From Holothuria scabra (lineage: Eukaryota; Echinodermata; Holothuroidea; Aspidochirotida; Holothuriidae), in contig CM074184.1 in assembly GCA_037179385.1 (NCBI GenBank), forward strand, positions 14,836,001 through 14,900,000: a stretch of DNA of 64,000 nt, written 5' to 3'. A model generated the notes under the pieces. That model did no database searches. It was not told the DNA's origin and was given only the letters and a program-made list of their open reading frames with translations. Of this stretch, positions 52,530-62,615 are shown piece after piece. Position numbers and translations under genes: made by a program. Position 1 is the first letter of the stretch, and each line of letters begins with the position of its first letter.

Positions 52530-52850
52530 ATGTCACGACGTGTGACGGAACAGGCACCATTTTTGCATGTCTTGGCCAGAGGAACTACTCAACAGCGAAG
52601 TGCTCTCTTGAAGCGTCTCCATAAAGACCTTGTGATTTGTTTATGTGAATGTGCTTTGAACATTCTGAAGGGGAATGTCAAGTTGACACCATCCGAGAAG
52701 TTGAACCTGCAACGCCATAGAACCAAGTTGAGAAAACTCGTCGATCGGAAGGTGACACTCCCGCAGAAGCGTAAAGTATTCACACAAAAGGGAGGAGGCC
52801 ATTGTGTCAGATCTATGTTATTGCCCGTTATTAAGCAACTAAAAATCTGA
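52530..52850 (+). CDS. Conserved small basic Polinton protein
   Basis: About 106 residues from ATG 52530; an in-frame ATG at 52476 overlaps the previous gene and is less likely. The pattern, helix-rich with ECALNILKGNVKLTPSEKLN, then LRKLVDRKVTLPQKRKVF and QKGGG near the end, recurs in Polintons and related virus-like elements between ATPase and integrase. Function unknown; the high Lys/Arg content suggests nucleic-acid or virion association. The stop lies one base before the next ATG. Confidence 0.65.
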   Translation: MSRRVTEQAPFLHVLARGTTQQRSALLKRLHKDLVICLCECALNILKGNVKLTPSEKLNLQRHRTKLRKLVDRKVTLPQKRKVFTQKGGGHCVRSMLLPVIKQLKI

Positions 52851-52851
52851 A

Positions 52852-53577
52852 ATGGAGTATGCCAAGAAAATGATGCTTATCGATCCCTCGGAACTGACAA
52901 AATGGCAAACGCCCAGCACTGACTCTAAACTCCCCGATGTATTATCAAGGATGGAAAGGACAATGAGGGCTCGTGAGACTCCAGATATACAACGACGACG
53001 ACGCCTGGAAGACAAAATTGATCAACTATTGGAAAAAGAGGGTGTTGATGATGACGTTACAGCAAAACTTTACCAAGAAGCATTGCGACGGCAACGCGTC
53101 CATAACAAACAAATACCACGCATGGAAGACTTGACGGCTACTATGAACGATGCAGAAGAGCATCATGTGAGTGATGATGCTATCTTAGCCAGTGTTCCCC
53201 AAAAATATCAAGACAAAGCTGGTCGTTTACTACAATTTTTCAAAGGACATGGCATTACGTGGAACCCACAAGGTGAGCTTGAAAGGAATGGTAGTGTCAT
53301 TAAGCGTAGTCATGTCATCGACCTGGTGAATGATTTGATGCGACATAGACAGTCATTTGAACCTAACGGCCGTGAGACGTTATCACAATGGTTAGCTGAC
53401 ATTAACATACCTCAGGAGCTCCTGGGGAATCTAGAGCGAAGAAATGCCATACAACGGCTTAGAGACTCCGGCAAAGTGTACGCTGTGGCCTCCCATTTGA
53501 ACACACCGCCTCAGACGCCGAATAAAAAAGGAATGAAGAGACAATCCTCACGTAAACTAATCTGGGAACCTTTATAA
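52852..53577 (+). CDS. Conserved Polinton protein (241 residues)
   Basis: Begins MEYAKKMMLIDPSEL, has a charged, arginine-rich helical N-terminal half (RRRRLEDKIDQLLEKEG) and a C-terminal half with VPQKYQDKAGRLLQFF, GITWNPQGELERNGSVIKRS and HVIDLVNDLMRHR, a pattern I associate with a protein conserved in Polintons. The tail is basic (KKGMKRQSSRKL). No enzymatic motif was seen; it may be a virion or assembly protein. It starts immediately after the previous stop, as if part of a compact transcription unit. Confidence 0.65.
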   Translation: MEYAKKMMLIDPSELTKWQTPSTDSKLPDVLSRMERTMRARETPDIQRRRRLEDKIDQLLEKEGVDDDVTAKLYQEALRRQRVHNKQIPRMEDLTATMNDAEEHHVSDDAILASVPQKYQDKAGRLLQFFKGHGITWNPQGELERNGSVIKRSHVIDLVNDLMRHRQSFEPNGRETLSQWLADINIPQELLGNLERRNAIQRLRDSGKVYAVASHLNTPPQTPNKKGMKRQSSRKLIWEPL

Positions 53578-53728
53578 AATAAGGGCCATATTACAAATTT
53601 AGCCATTTTAACTATAGCCGTCATGGGCTGCATGAGTGCACGAGACCCAATCATTTCGATTCGTGATTGGTTTCAACGGATTCGTATTTTGTGTGCTTGC
53701 TGCTCGGGGAAGATTGTCATACACGACC

Positions 53729-54808
53729 ATGCTGACCAACAGGATGGAACAAACTCTTCACAAAGTATATTACGACGTTTCGCACGCCGCTGGTTACACC
53801 GGCGTCGCACCGCTTGTCCGAGCCGTCAAGAGAAAACACCCTTCGATTCGAAAGCGAGACGTAGAAGCGTGGTTGAAGCAACAGAATTCGTACACTCTAC
53901 ACAAGCCATCTCGCCGCTATTATCCACGAAATCGAGTGACCGTGTACGGCATTGATGAACAATGGCAAGCAGACTTAGTCGATGTGGCTTCGTTATCAAA
54001 GTACAACAAAGGAATCAAATATTTGCTGACCTGTATAGACATATTTTCCAAATTCGGATGGGTTGTACCATTGAAAAATAAACAAGGTACATCCCTCAAG
54101 GGGGCAATAGCAACTATATTTCGTTCCGGTCGTCGACCTTTGAAACTGCAGACCGACAAAGGCTCAGAGTTTTACAACCGTCACGTGAAAGACCTATTGA
54201 AAGACCATGAAGTCCGACTCTTTTCGACACATAACGAAACAAAGGCAAGCATCGTTGAAAGGTTCAACCGCACGTTGAAAAGTCGCATGTGGAAGTATTT
54301 TACCGCCAACAATACGCTCAAGTATGTTGACATATTAGACGATATGGTAAAGGCCTACAACCGATCCCACCATCGAAGTATTGGTATGGCTCCAGGTGAC
54401 GTCAGCCCCAGAACTAGTTTGCAAGTGTGGCGACGGCTCTATCCGACAAAGCAAAAGTCATGTCCCTTTCGATTGGAAGTTGGTGATACAGTACGTATCA
54501 GCATGATGGCCCGCCCCTTTCTCAAAGGTTATTTACCACGCTGGACAGAGGAACTCTTCACCATCGCCCAGCGCCTTCCACGTCAGCCCGTGGTTTATCG
54601 ATTAAAAGATTGGCAAGGTGAATGGTTAGAAGGCACCTTCTATGAAGCTGAACTACAAAAGGTAACCAAAGATGGTACAGATGTGTTCCGAGTCGAAAAG
54701 GTCATTCGCAGACGCAAAACGAAGGAAGGGAAAACCGAATATTTTGTTAAATGGAAAGGATACCCAACTAAATTTAATAGCTGGGTGAGCAACCTTATAA
54801 AATTGTAA
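53729..54808 (+). CDS. Retroviral-type integrase with chromodomain
   Basis: A 359-residue protein from ATG 53729 (a GTG in frame at 53636 extends the ORF; an alternative ATG with better context is 53744). The DDE core is visible: D82 in QADLVDV, D143 in LQTDKGSEF and E177 in ASIVERFNRTLK, spaced as in rve integrases. Residues 320-358 (FRVEKVIRRR, EYFVKWKGYP, WVSNLIKL) form a chromodomain, which in other elements steers integration to modified chromatin. The enzyme joins the inverted-repeat ends to the target and makes the 6-bp duplication seen here. It is intact, unlike PolB. Confidence 0.95.
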   Translation: MLTNRMEQTLHKVYYDVSHAAGYTGVAPLVRAVKRKHPSIRKRDVEAWLKQQNSYTLHKPSRRYYPRNRVTVYGIDEQWQADLVDVASLSKYNKGIKYLLTCIDIFSKFGWVVPLKNKQGTSLKGAIATIFRSGRRPLKLQTDKGSEFYNRHVKDLLKDHEVRLFSTHNETKASIVERFNRTLKSRMWKYFTANNTLKYVDILDDMVKAYNRSHHRSIGMAPGDVSPRTSLQVWRRLYPTKQKSCPFRLEVGDTVRISMMARPFLKGYLPRWTEELFTIAQRLPRQPVVYRLKDWQGEWLEGTFYEAELQKVTKDGTDVFRVEKVIRRRKTKEGKTEYFVKWKGYPTKFNSWVSNLIKL

Positions 54809-54834
54809 GCACGACATGATAGTCTTCATTCTTC

Positions 54835-55569
54835 ATGATGGCCTTTTACGTGACGCTTCCAAGCAACAGTTCTATGGATGTGTATCCAGAAAACACCCTT
54901 TCAAATTATCGAGTCAAATTACCGACATCACTGCAACTGTCGGGTGAATGGGAAGTTGGTCTGGTGGAAATAGCTTATCCTTATTCGTGGTACATTCTGA
55001 GTCCACACAGCAGTAAAATATCCATCCGCAGTGAGCAAGATGGCAGTTTTCGGGAATTAGATCTTAAAGGACGCCACTTTAGACGCATAGAAGGTTTGGC
55101 TAGCCATTTGTTGCCTGGATACTTGAGGGATCTATATACCATCACTTACAATGACACTACAAGCAAAGTCACCATTACACCTGAACCTGGTCACCAATTG
55201 CTCTTGGAAGGACTCATTTGTTCCACACTCGGTTTTGAGGATCCTTGTGTGATAACGACATCTACAGAGGCGCCTTATCCTACTGCTTTGAATAGTGTTC
55301 ATCACTTGTTTGTTTACACGGATATTATAGAATCGCAAATCGTCGGACATGTGAAAGCGCCTCTTTTGAAAACGGTCCCTGTGCATGGAACATTTGGAGA
55401 TACCAATAACGTCGAATACCAAAATCCTCATTACTACCCATTACGACAGAGTGTCATTGATACCATTGAAATCGATATAAGGGATGACACAGGGAAGAAA
55501 GTGTCATTTGAAAGAGGGCGAGTCATCGTGAAACTTCATTTTAGACAGAAACGATCGTCATATTTGTAA
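54835..55569 (+). CDS. Minor capsid (penton-type, single jelly roll)
   Basis: A 244-residue protein starting MMAFYVTLPSNSSMDVYPEN, with LSGEWEVGLVEIAYPYSW. This opening is highly characteristic of the Polinton minor capsid/penton protein and related adintovirus proteins. The C-terminal part is beta-rich and ends with basic RQKRSSYL. It lies directly before the pVI/pX-like and major capsid genes, forming a virion block. The stop is three bases from the next ATG. Confidence 0.85.
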   Translation: MMAFYVTLPSNSSMDVYPENTLSNYRVKLPTSLQLSGEWEVGLVEIAYPYSWYILSPHSSKISIRSEQDGSFRELDLKGRHFRRIEGLASHLLPGYLRDLYTITYNDTTSKVTITPEPGHQLLLEGLICSTLGFEDPCVITTSTEAPYPTALNSVHHLFVYTDIIESQIVGHVKAPLLKTVPVHGTFGDTNNVEYQNPHYYPLRQSVIDTIEIDIRDDTGKKVSFERGRVIVKLHFRQKRSSYL

Positions 55570-55572
55570 ACC

Positions 55573-56013
55573 ATGCGTCGCACTGTGTATCAGCCAGATA
55601 CCGCTCTATACGAAGATTACTATCTACATCAAACTGGTAGGGGTTTGGCCGTCTTTTCGGGACCAGCTTTGCAAAGAGGACATGGACTTGGAGGTATTCT
55701 TGGTGGCGTTATGCGCATGGCAGTGCCTCTACTGAAGAAAAGTGCCAAATTTCTAGGACGACAAGCTCTTCAAACAGGTGTGGGTCTCGCCGAGGATGTA
55801 ATGGCTGGAAAAAATGTTAAATCTTCCGCCAAGAGGCGATTGAAACAAATGGGTGCAGATACTATGCAACATATTGGACGTCAAGTAAAGACAAAATCAC
55901 CACCGAAAAGACGATTGCATGCGAAGCCTTTAAAACGCAAATCTTCACGATCAAACGTCACTTTGTCTAAAGCAGTGAAAGTGGCAAGACCTACTCCTGA
56001 CATTTTTGATTAA
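55573..56013 (+). CDS. pVI/pX-like basic virion protein
   Basis: 146 residues. The glycine-rich segment GPALQRGHGLGGILGGVMRM is followed by an amphipathic helix region (VPLLKKSAKFLGRQALQTG) and a strongly basic tail (SPPKRRLHAKPLKRKSSRS). This arrangement is conserved in Polintons and adintoviruses and recalls adenovirus pVI or pX. Possible roles are membrane disruption during entry or DNA condensation, inferred from that resemblance only. Confidence 0.7.
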   Translation: MRRTVYQPDTALYEDYYLHQTGRGLAVFSGPALQRGHGLGGILGGVMRMAVPLLKKSAKFLGRQALQTGVGLAEDVMAGKNVKSSAKRRLKQMGADTMQHIGRQVKTKSPPKRRLHAKPLKRKSSRSNVTLSKAVKVARPTPDIFD

Positions 56014-56018
56014 TCATC

Positions 56019-57355
56019 ATGGCACTCGTTCACGATCATTCTTGCGAATGTGCCAAATCCGAACTCGACCTGTTTACTATACCACCGACGCAGACAAGTA
56101 TTGAAAGAGGGGACTGGAAAGAATACAGACCGTTGTCCACTATTAACACAGGCGGACCCATCGAGTTTTACGTGTCGGGCTCTGGAGAAGAATATATCGA
56201 TCTTGATCAAACACAGCTGTACGTTCGTGCCAAGATAACTCGAAAAGACGGATCTGCTCTAGAAGACGATGACGCTGTGGGCCCTGTCAATCTTTTTCTA
56301 CACTCACTCTTTAACCAAGTAGATGTGGCACTCAATGGAAGAGAAATTTCATCGGCAACGCCAACCTACCCTTATCGTGCTATGATTGAAACATTGTTAA
56401 ACTATAGTCATGCAACAAAGGTGGATCAATTGACGAGCGCCCTCTTTTACAAAGACACCGCAGGCAAAATGGATGCTGCTGACCCCGGAGCAGCTGCCGC
56501 TGCAGCTAACATGGGGCTGAAAAACGAAGTCGTTTCACTAATGGAAGCAAAGAGGTTGAACTCATTGGACGACTGCACAGTGATATCTTTTGTCAAGAAA
56601 AATATTTACTGAGTGGCGTGGACTTGCGCCTGAAACTTACACCTAGCAAAGATTCCTTTGTCCTCATGTCATCGGGTGAGGATCCAGAATACAGAGTCAT
56701 GTTACAACAAGTCTCATTGTTTGTGCGGAAAGTGAAAATTGCGCCATCTGTACTCATTGCACACGCCAAGGCACTGGAAAATGACACCGCCAAATATACC
56801 GTTCGTCGAGTGCAAACAAAAATGTTGTCGGTGCCAGCAGGGAATTACAGTCTCAACGAGGATCACGTGTTCTTAGGACAACTGCCCAAACGCATTGTTA
56901 TAGCATGTGTAGACAGTGACGCATTTAATGGGTCTTACACCAAGAATCCGTTCCACTTCAAACACAATAACATCAATAATTTAGCACTCTATTACGACGG
57001 GGTGCAGATACCGACCAAGCCACTGAAGCCACATTTTGATGCAAATGATGCTGCAGCCAAAAGCGTCCGCTCCTACTTTACACTGTTCACAGGAACCCAT
57101 AAAAATTACCGTGACGAAAGCGTGGGCATCAGTCGAGAAGACTACCCTGCAGGGTACACATTGTTTGCTTTCGATTTTACCCCGGATCTTTCGGATGGTG
57201 GTCACTTCAATTTAGTGAAAGAAGGTAATTTGCGTCTGGAAATGAACTTTGCAGAGGCACTGCACAGGACCATTAACGTGATTGTGTATGCAGAATTTGA
57301 CAACGTGATCGAAATCGACAAAGCCCGTAATATCAGCTACGACTACACTAAGTAA
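56019..57355 (+). pseudogene. Major capsid protein (double jelly roll), one frameshift
   Basis: Starts MALVHDHSCECAKSELDLF at ATG 56019 with good context. The first part includes YIDLDQTQLYVRAKI and LFNQVDVALNGREI, and the second includes DSFVLMSSGEDPEYRV, LFVRKVKIAPSV and LGQLPKRIVIACVD, all typical of Polinton major capsid. A one-base shift between about 56550 and 56575 moves the reading frame; the upstream frame ends at 56612 and the downstream frame runs to TAA 57353-57355. The protein normally forms the trimeric capsomers. As sequenced it is not expressed full length. Confidence 0.92.
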
Positions 57356-57813
57356 TGGATGGCGAAGAGATAGCGGACATTCTTATCCATGATCCTTTCG
57401 TGCAACCCACCTTTCATGGTGTGTTTTCCTCAGATCGTCTCCCTGAACTGCCTGTGAAGCGGCGCCCTGCGGCCCTCGTCGTCAACACGGATCCAAGCTG
57501 TCGTCCGGGAGAACACTGGATTGCTATCTACCTACCAAATCGAGGACCTCTAGAATACTTTGACTCATACGGCAAACCGCCTGAAGTGAATTCCATTCGA
57601 ACATTTTTAGCTAGAAATGGTGACATTGTTAAGATAAATCCAAAATCATTACAGGGACCTTTATCGTCTGTGTGTGGACATTACTGTATTTATTACTTGC
57701 TTCATCGATGTAGAGGCCAGTCCATGAAAACCATCACTGGCCGATTTAATGTTGATCAACAGAGAAACGATAGGGATGTTTTACATTTCACGACCCATCT
57801 AATGATAACGTAA
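57355..57813 (+). CDS. Adenain-like cysteine protease
   Basis: 152 residues. The catalytic set of the adenovirus-type family is visible: H54 (EHWIAIY), D70 (YFDSYG), Q100 (LQGPLSS) and C107 (SSVCGHYC). The length is usual for Polinton PRO. Such proteases cleave capsid precursors during virion maturation. Its ATG overlaps the stop of the major capsid gene (TAATG), which suggests coupled translation or a very compact layout. Intact. Confidence 0.95.
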   Translation: MDGEEIADILIHDPFVQPTFHGVFSSDRLPELPVKRRPAALVVNTDPSCRPGEHWIAIYLPNRGPLEYFDSYGKPPEVNSIRTFLARNGDIVKINPKSLQGPLSSVCGHYCIYYLLHRCRGQSMKTITGRFNVDQQRNDRDVLHFTTHLMIT

Positions 57814-58472
57814 CGCTTCTGCTTTGTCAGTATTATGTCTTATTTGATCAAATAGGTTACTATTTTGTTTGCTGTGGATTCTTTAAATATGTGTACTTTT
57901 GCGGTGGTAGCTTAGACGAAAGAAAAGGAAAAGAGTTGCAGTCTCAAAACGCTTATCAGACTTTATTGCAATCAGCACCACATAGGCTGCGACCTATTTT
58001 CTGGTGACTGAAACAAATGATCGGAGCAAAGAATCATGGTCGGTTGCTTTTCACGCTTCAGGGCGTTGGTTGGGGCCCTTACGACGTTTTCTTTAACATA
58101 AGTATCCGAAATGACTTATACAGGAACAGACCACTCCTGCCTCCTCGTCGCCATGACATGTATTAACAAAAGTAGTGAATGTTATGTGAATGCGTATCTT
58201 TTGTATTGTTAAAATGAATAAACAGAGCTGCACTCAAATTTCTTTCTTTGTTCTCTTTCTCTTTGTATAATGCCTCATCCAATAGCCTCCCAGATATTCC
58301 ACATCTACCCAATGTAATCTTCATCCTTACTCGCCCGTCGTAAGAATATTTACCTGTTGCCTAGCAACAGCCGTCCATCAACCAAAATAAGTCACTCTCG
58401 CGATCAATCATGACCGGACGTGGTAATGACCTTGACCGTTGCCCATCACCAATGACGTCACCCAAGAACTTT
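57814..58472 (+). promoter_or_regulatory. Polinton right subterminal region
   Basis: Non-coding. AATAAA at 58217-58222 may end the plus-strand transcripts. An RFX-type palindrome GTTGCCTAGCAAC lies at 58357-58369. A near-copy of the inverted-repeat module (ATGACCTTGACCGTTGCC, then AATGACGTCA with CRE at 58453-58460) sits just inside the true terminal repeat. Confidence 0.55.
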
Positions 58473-58563
58473 GCAATGACCTTGACCGTTGCCTAGCAAC
58501 AATGACGTCATTCCCATGCTGGCTTCTGATTGGTTCGGGTCCATAAAGCTGGCTCTAACTACT
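58473..58563 (-). repeat. Polinton right terminal inverted repeat (91 bp)
   Basis: Exact inverse of 44841-44931. It holds TGACCTTGA (58477-58485), GTTGCCTAGCAAC (58488-58500) and the CRE TGACGTCA (58503-58510), in that order toward the end. Confidence 0.95.
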
Positions 58564-58569
58564 TGCTTG
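58564..58569 (+). repeat. Polinton target-site duplication, right copy
   Basis: TGCTTG, identical to 44835-44840; host hAT-element sequence resumes after it. Confidence 0.93.
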
Positions 58570-58650
58570 GTATTTGGCTCTAGTAGGTTTAATCTTTATC
58601 TTCACAAAGTAGCCCATTTTTACATTAGAATCTTAAATCGAGACTTGGGA

Positions 58651-58950
58651 TGAACATGGGCATCCGCAGGTAGGGGCAAGGCGGGAACTTGCCCTCCCTT
58701 GGAAAATAAAAAAAACTGAAAAAACGAAGGAAACACAAAGAAAAAGAGAAAGAAAAACTAACATCAACATTTCTCAACAGTTCACTCGGTGTTTTCCCTA
58801 TTTATAGGCTTTAGAAATGCCATTTCCAGCGATCTGAGAGGCATTATGGGCCAAAATTTCCTTGCGCTCCGCGCCAACTCATGGTAGCGCGGAGCTTTTT
58901 CCCCTAAAAGACCCCCCCCCCCCGAATTTTCTTCCGCGGATGCCCATGGA
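58651..58950. repeat. Small inverted-repeat element inside the hAT element
   Basis: CATGGGCATCCGCAGG at the left and the inverse CCGCGGATGCCCATG at the right bound about 300 bp with a C12 run. It may be another MITE; no target duplication was found. Confidence 0.4.
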
Positions 58951-60402
58951 TTGAAAATACAAACATGTTTTAATAGAAAAACTTGCTGAGGAGAAATGGC
59001 AAAGTAGTTTTCTACCAGGTGCGGAAAATCAAATGGAAAGTCCAAAAAGCCGTGGCTTCGATCGTGCTGAGGCTCAAGGTATTTACTCCTTTGAAGTGCC
59101 CCTGCAGACCATTTTCGCCCCCTCTGACCGAAATCCCTAGCTCCGCCACTGGCCCTAACTCCTTTTCGTCACAGCAACAATGACATATCGGCTACGCGAA
59201 AATTAGCAAAATTTTGATGTACGAGTATACCTTTAGACCGCTTCAGGCTCACCCTCAAAATGTCGACTGACTACGTTACCCATAAGCCTTAGATAGTCTT
59301 ACGGCCAAATTTTCGGGTTAAAATATTTTTTTAATATATTCCTGATCACTTTGCAGTTCGCAAACTTATTTTCAAGGGAGCATTTTTGGGGGAGGGGAGC
59401 ATGTTGTAAGTTGAGTGATCGCCGGCCTGGGGGAGTGGTATCCCCTCCTCTCTTTCAAAATTTTTGGCCTTTTCAAGGAGCCTAGATGCAAAATGGTGCC
59501 AGGAACAGTGTTAAAAGTTGAAATGTTGTGTTTCATGAGGATTAAACTTTTTTATCTTTACATGCAATCTTATACCATTTACGCTACCTTTTCAAATAAA
59601 ATTTGTCATTAAATTTGAATACTTTCAAGAGTCAAAGTAAAAGGCAAACGGGAGCATTTTAGTTTGCGGTTTTTTACTTGGACACAAAAGTTATTCTGCC
59701 ATAAAAAATTATCTAAGCGAAGCGCCGCCATTAGGGGCGCGGAGCGTAGAGATTATTTCGAAAAATAGATCCCTCAGATGGCCGGAAATAGCATTCTCCG
59801 ACTTTTACGAAGATTCTAAAGCTATCTTCGCCACCTTCTTTTTGTCGTTTGCAACACCCTTCAGAGAAATCCTTCTGCATATGCCACTGTCCTCGAGATC
59901 GGGGGTGGCCCTGATTACCAGTGACAACTAGACCTACCACGTTACAAATTAGAACCATTAATTCTTTCCCTCGGGTTAGGCTGCGATTAGGGCCAGGCCT
60001 GCTTAAATGCGCCCCATTTGAAGGGTCCGACTGATTTCATGCAACATCAAATTCTTTTTACGACTGAGTGAGTCCTAGGTAACCACACTGGAATTGGTCT
60101 ATGGCCATGTTTTGACAGCAGGGGCGCACTAAAATCTCTGTGTGAGGGTGGTGGGCGAAAATACTTATGATGTGCCCATGGGCATTAAACTGTGCACCCG
60201 TGGCGGGCACCGCCAGCGCGAAGCGCGAAGGCCCAAAGGACTCCTGGTGGGATCCAGGGGCAAAGCCCTTGTGGGAATCCAGGGGGCGAGGCCCCCGGAT
60301 ACTCTTGTGTTCTAGCATTTCCGGAGCTTTTGAAAAACTGTTTTGAACGAGAAAAAAAAACGAAAAAAGGTGACCGTATTTTTAGGTCTACTCAAATTTT
60401 TT

Positions 60403-60427
60403 GGGGGCCAAATACCATTTGGCCCCC
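60403..60427. repeat. Perfect 11-bp hairpin
   Basis: GGGGGCCAAAT, loop ACC, ATTTGGCCCCC. It lies in a G/C-rich repeat remnant, so it could be the centre of a decayed foldback element. Confidence 0.7.
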
Positions 60428-60935
60428 ACTTTTTCACTTGAGGGGGCCAAGGCCCCTCTTGCCCCTCTTTCCCCCTCCTCCCCCTCCCCTCCTCCCCTCC
60501 CCTCCTCCCCCTCCCTCCCCCTCCCCCGGGATTTTCCCCCCTGTTTTACAGATCAAGCAAGATCAGTTAGTTGGTAAACAATTTTCAACACAAACAGTGG
60601 CGACGACAGAATGTCAAAATGGGGGCGCAAACAAATAAAAAAGGAAAATTTGGGGGGAAAAAGTTTTGTCCGCAACCTGCTAAGCCGAACGCGAAGCGCA
60701 GCCTTCCATGAGTGGGTTCCAGGGCAAATATCTGGTAGGGATCCTGAGATTTTAGCTAGCTATGCTCTGAGTGAAAAAAACAAGTATAGAATTGTTATGT
60801 ATTTTTTCGTTTGATCAAACTCCTAACTGGGAAGGAGTGGCGCGTAATTGCGGAAGCTTCATTACCGGGTGCTGCTGGACAAAACCTCGCATTGCTAGCT
60901 TGACCGCAAGTGCTTACTTGAGGTGGTATCAGTAT

Positions 60936-60984
60936 CAGATCATGGAAGTACTACCTCGGAGGTAGTTCTTCCATGATCAGATCA
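60936..60984. repeat. Near-perfect long hairpin
   Basis: CAGATCATGGAAGTACTACC pairs with the following AGGTAGTTCTTCCATGATC plus AGATC, with a two-base loop and one or two mismatches. It may be a palindromic MITE core; no transcript evidence. Confidence 0.7.
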
Positions 60985-62615
60985 GTAATCACCGACACGC
61001 GACTCGCGACACACTGCAAACACTTGTTTGCCGCACCACTTCACACAGTTCAACAATACAATACAGTACACCTTGATAATAACAGTTCAACGGCTGTCCT
61101 GCATTGCGGTTGACAGGGAACGTGGTCAGGACAAACGAACTTTTTAAGTTCAGTTTCCATTTAAGGTACACTGTATAGAGAAATGATGGTAAGCTTGAGT
61201 AAACTTTTATCGAGATGCAGTGGTGATTGTTCGCGGGAAATCCAAATACAGGTCCTTTGTGTTTAGCCTCTCCTGGATTATAGTTTAGTTCATGATCAGT
61301 CCACGAGCATTCCGTACTAAGGCTATCAAACAAACAGTAGGCCTACAAATAGTTCGATATGAGTTTCTAGAAGAGAAGTATACAATCGAAAGGGAAGTGA
61401 TGAAGGACAGTGATGGAACAGTATGCAGATGTGGGTGCGTTTGAGTAGAGGTGCATGTAGTTCATGCATCATATTATTGAACATTTTATCAGTATCACAA
61501 AATCTGTCCCCTCTAACGTAATGATGTGACAACTGCTTATGACATCTCTAAGGTGTTTGATAAACATGTTTTTCTTTTCCATTGCATGGTTCTTAGCAGA
61601 AAAAAATAAGATTTCCAGACTCACAAATTTCGACTGAATATTATAACTGGGCAACCATAGTTGCGCTTTATAAAATAAATAAAAAATACTAAATAAAAAA
61701 TAAGTCGATTTTGGGACACTCCCCTTTTCCCTTTCCCCTCTTGCGTCCCTCGCTTCCTTACTTGTCTCCCGTCTGCAAGGAATGGAGTAATCATATTGAG
61801 TCTCCGCTTTTCTATCTTGAAAAATACAGGCAAAAGGAAAAAGGCAGTGAAAATGACTACCATACCCACCTTTCGCTAGTCCAGGTATCAAATTTCTAGC
61901 AAACTTCTTTTGGGTCCTTCGAGTAAAATATTTTTCTTCTTGAAAGCAGTTGCATAGGCGTAGGAAGCGGAGTGCCCCCCCCCCCCCCCACTTCCCTAAT
62001 ACGGTAATTTTCTCCCAATAATCGATCAGGCAAGTGGAGGGCTTCCCAAGAAAGTTTTATCTAACCACTTAATACACGTAAATTTAACAATTTTGGACAA
62101 GTTTTACCCAGTTTCATTATTGTCACATACGTGAATAATGTCGGTGATTATTTTACCCAACAGTTTTTAGAGTGCACGCCTATGCTGACATTGTTAAAAA
62201 TGTCTGTAATATTACAACGTTTGCAAAATTACAGACAAAAAAAAAATAAAGAAAACCAAAGGAATACACAGAAAGTACTGCCAACTCACTTTTTACGTAT
62301 TCTTTTATTTTTCTTTTATTTCCTATAAACGTAAAGACGTTCTCACAGTGAAGATCCAGAGTTCATTATCAGATTATTGTATGAAAGGCATAGCACAAAG
62401 GACTTGTAACTGTCAGACTGGTTCACCCTTTGATGATGATTTTCAGGTGTTCCAGAAAATGCAGAATTTTGACCTTGAAAAACAGACTGAAGCCAACGGG
62501 ATTATTCACCCAGTTTTCCCGGCCTTACAGAGTTTTGCCACTGATCTAAGGAGATTCACCAGTCACCCCTACTTCTTAGAAAATAATGCCATCGGCGGGC
62601 ACAACTTCTTTAACT

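Larger units (their letters stand above)
44841..58563 (+). mobile_element. Maverick/Polinton (adintovirus-like), 13,723 bp, both ends intact
   Basis: Inverted repeats of 91 bp, identical by eye, start AG and end CT and are flanked by the 6-bp duplication TGCTTG. Inside lie protein-primed PolB, chromodomain integrase, FtsK/HerA-type packaging ATPase, adenain-like protease, double-jelly-roll major capsid, minor capsid and accessory genes. That is the full Polinton core. Genes from 47281 to 57813 all run on the plus strand with gaps of a few bases to about 150; one WW-domain gene near the left end runs the other way. PolB and major capsid carry breaks, so this copy needs proteins from elsewhere unless the breaks are sequence errors. 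Confidence 0.97.
43937..59151. mobile_element. Non-autonomous hAT element containing the nested Polinton
   Basis: CAGTGGCGGCGCTGCC starts the left end, and the right end is the inverse of CAGTGGCGGAGCTAGGG. GCCCTAAC is duplicated exactly outside both ends (43929-43936 and 59152-59159). GGTCAGAGGGGGC is also shared just inside both ends. Removing the Polinton and one 6-bp duplication leaves about 1.49 kb with no transposase. The order of events is therefore clear: hAT first, Polinton later. Confidence 0.85.

Noticed and set aside
53623..53955. Separate 110-codon gene before the integrase
   Set aside because: It overlaps the integrase N-terminal coding region in another frame and resembles no known protein.
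60192..60638. 148-codon open frame with a proline-rich stretch
   Set aside because: It is produced by a C/T-rich simple tract and repeat remnants, with no recognisable domain.
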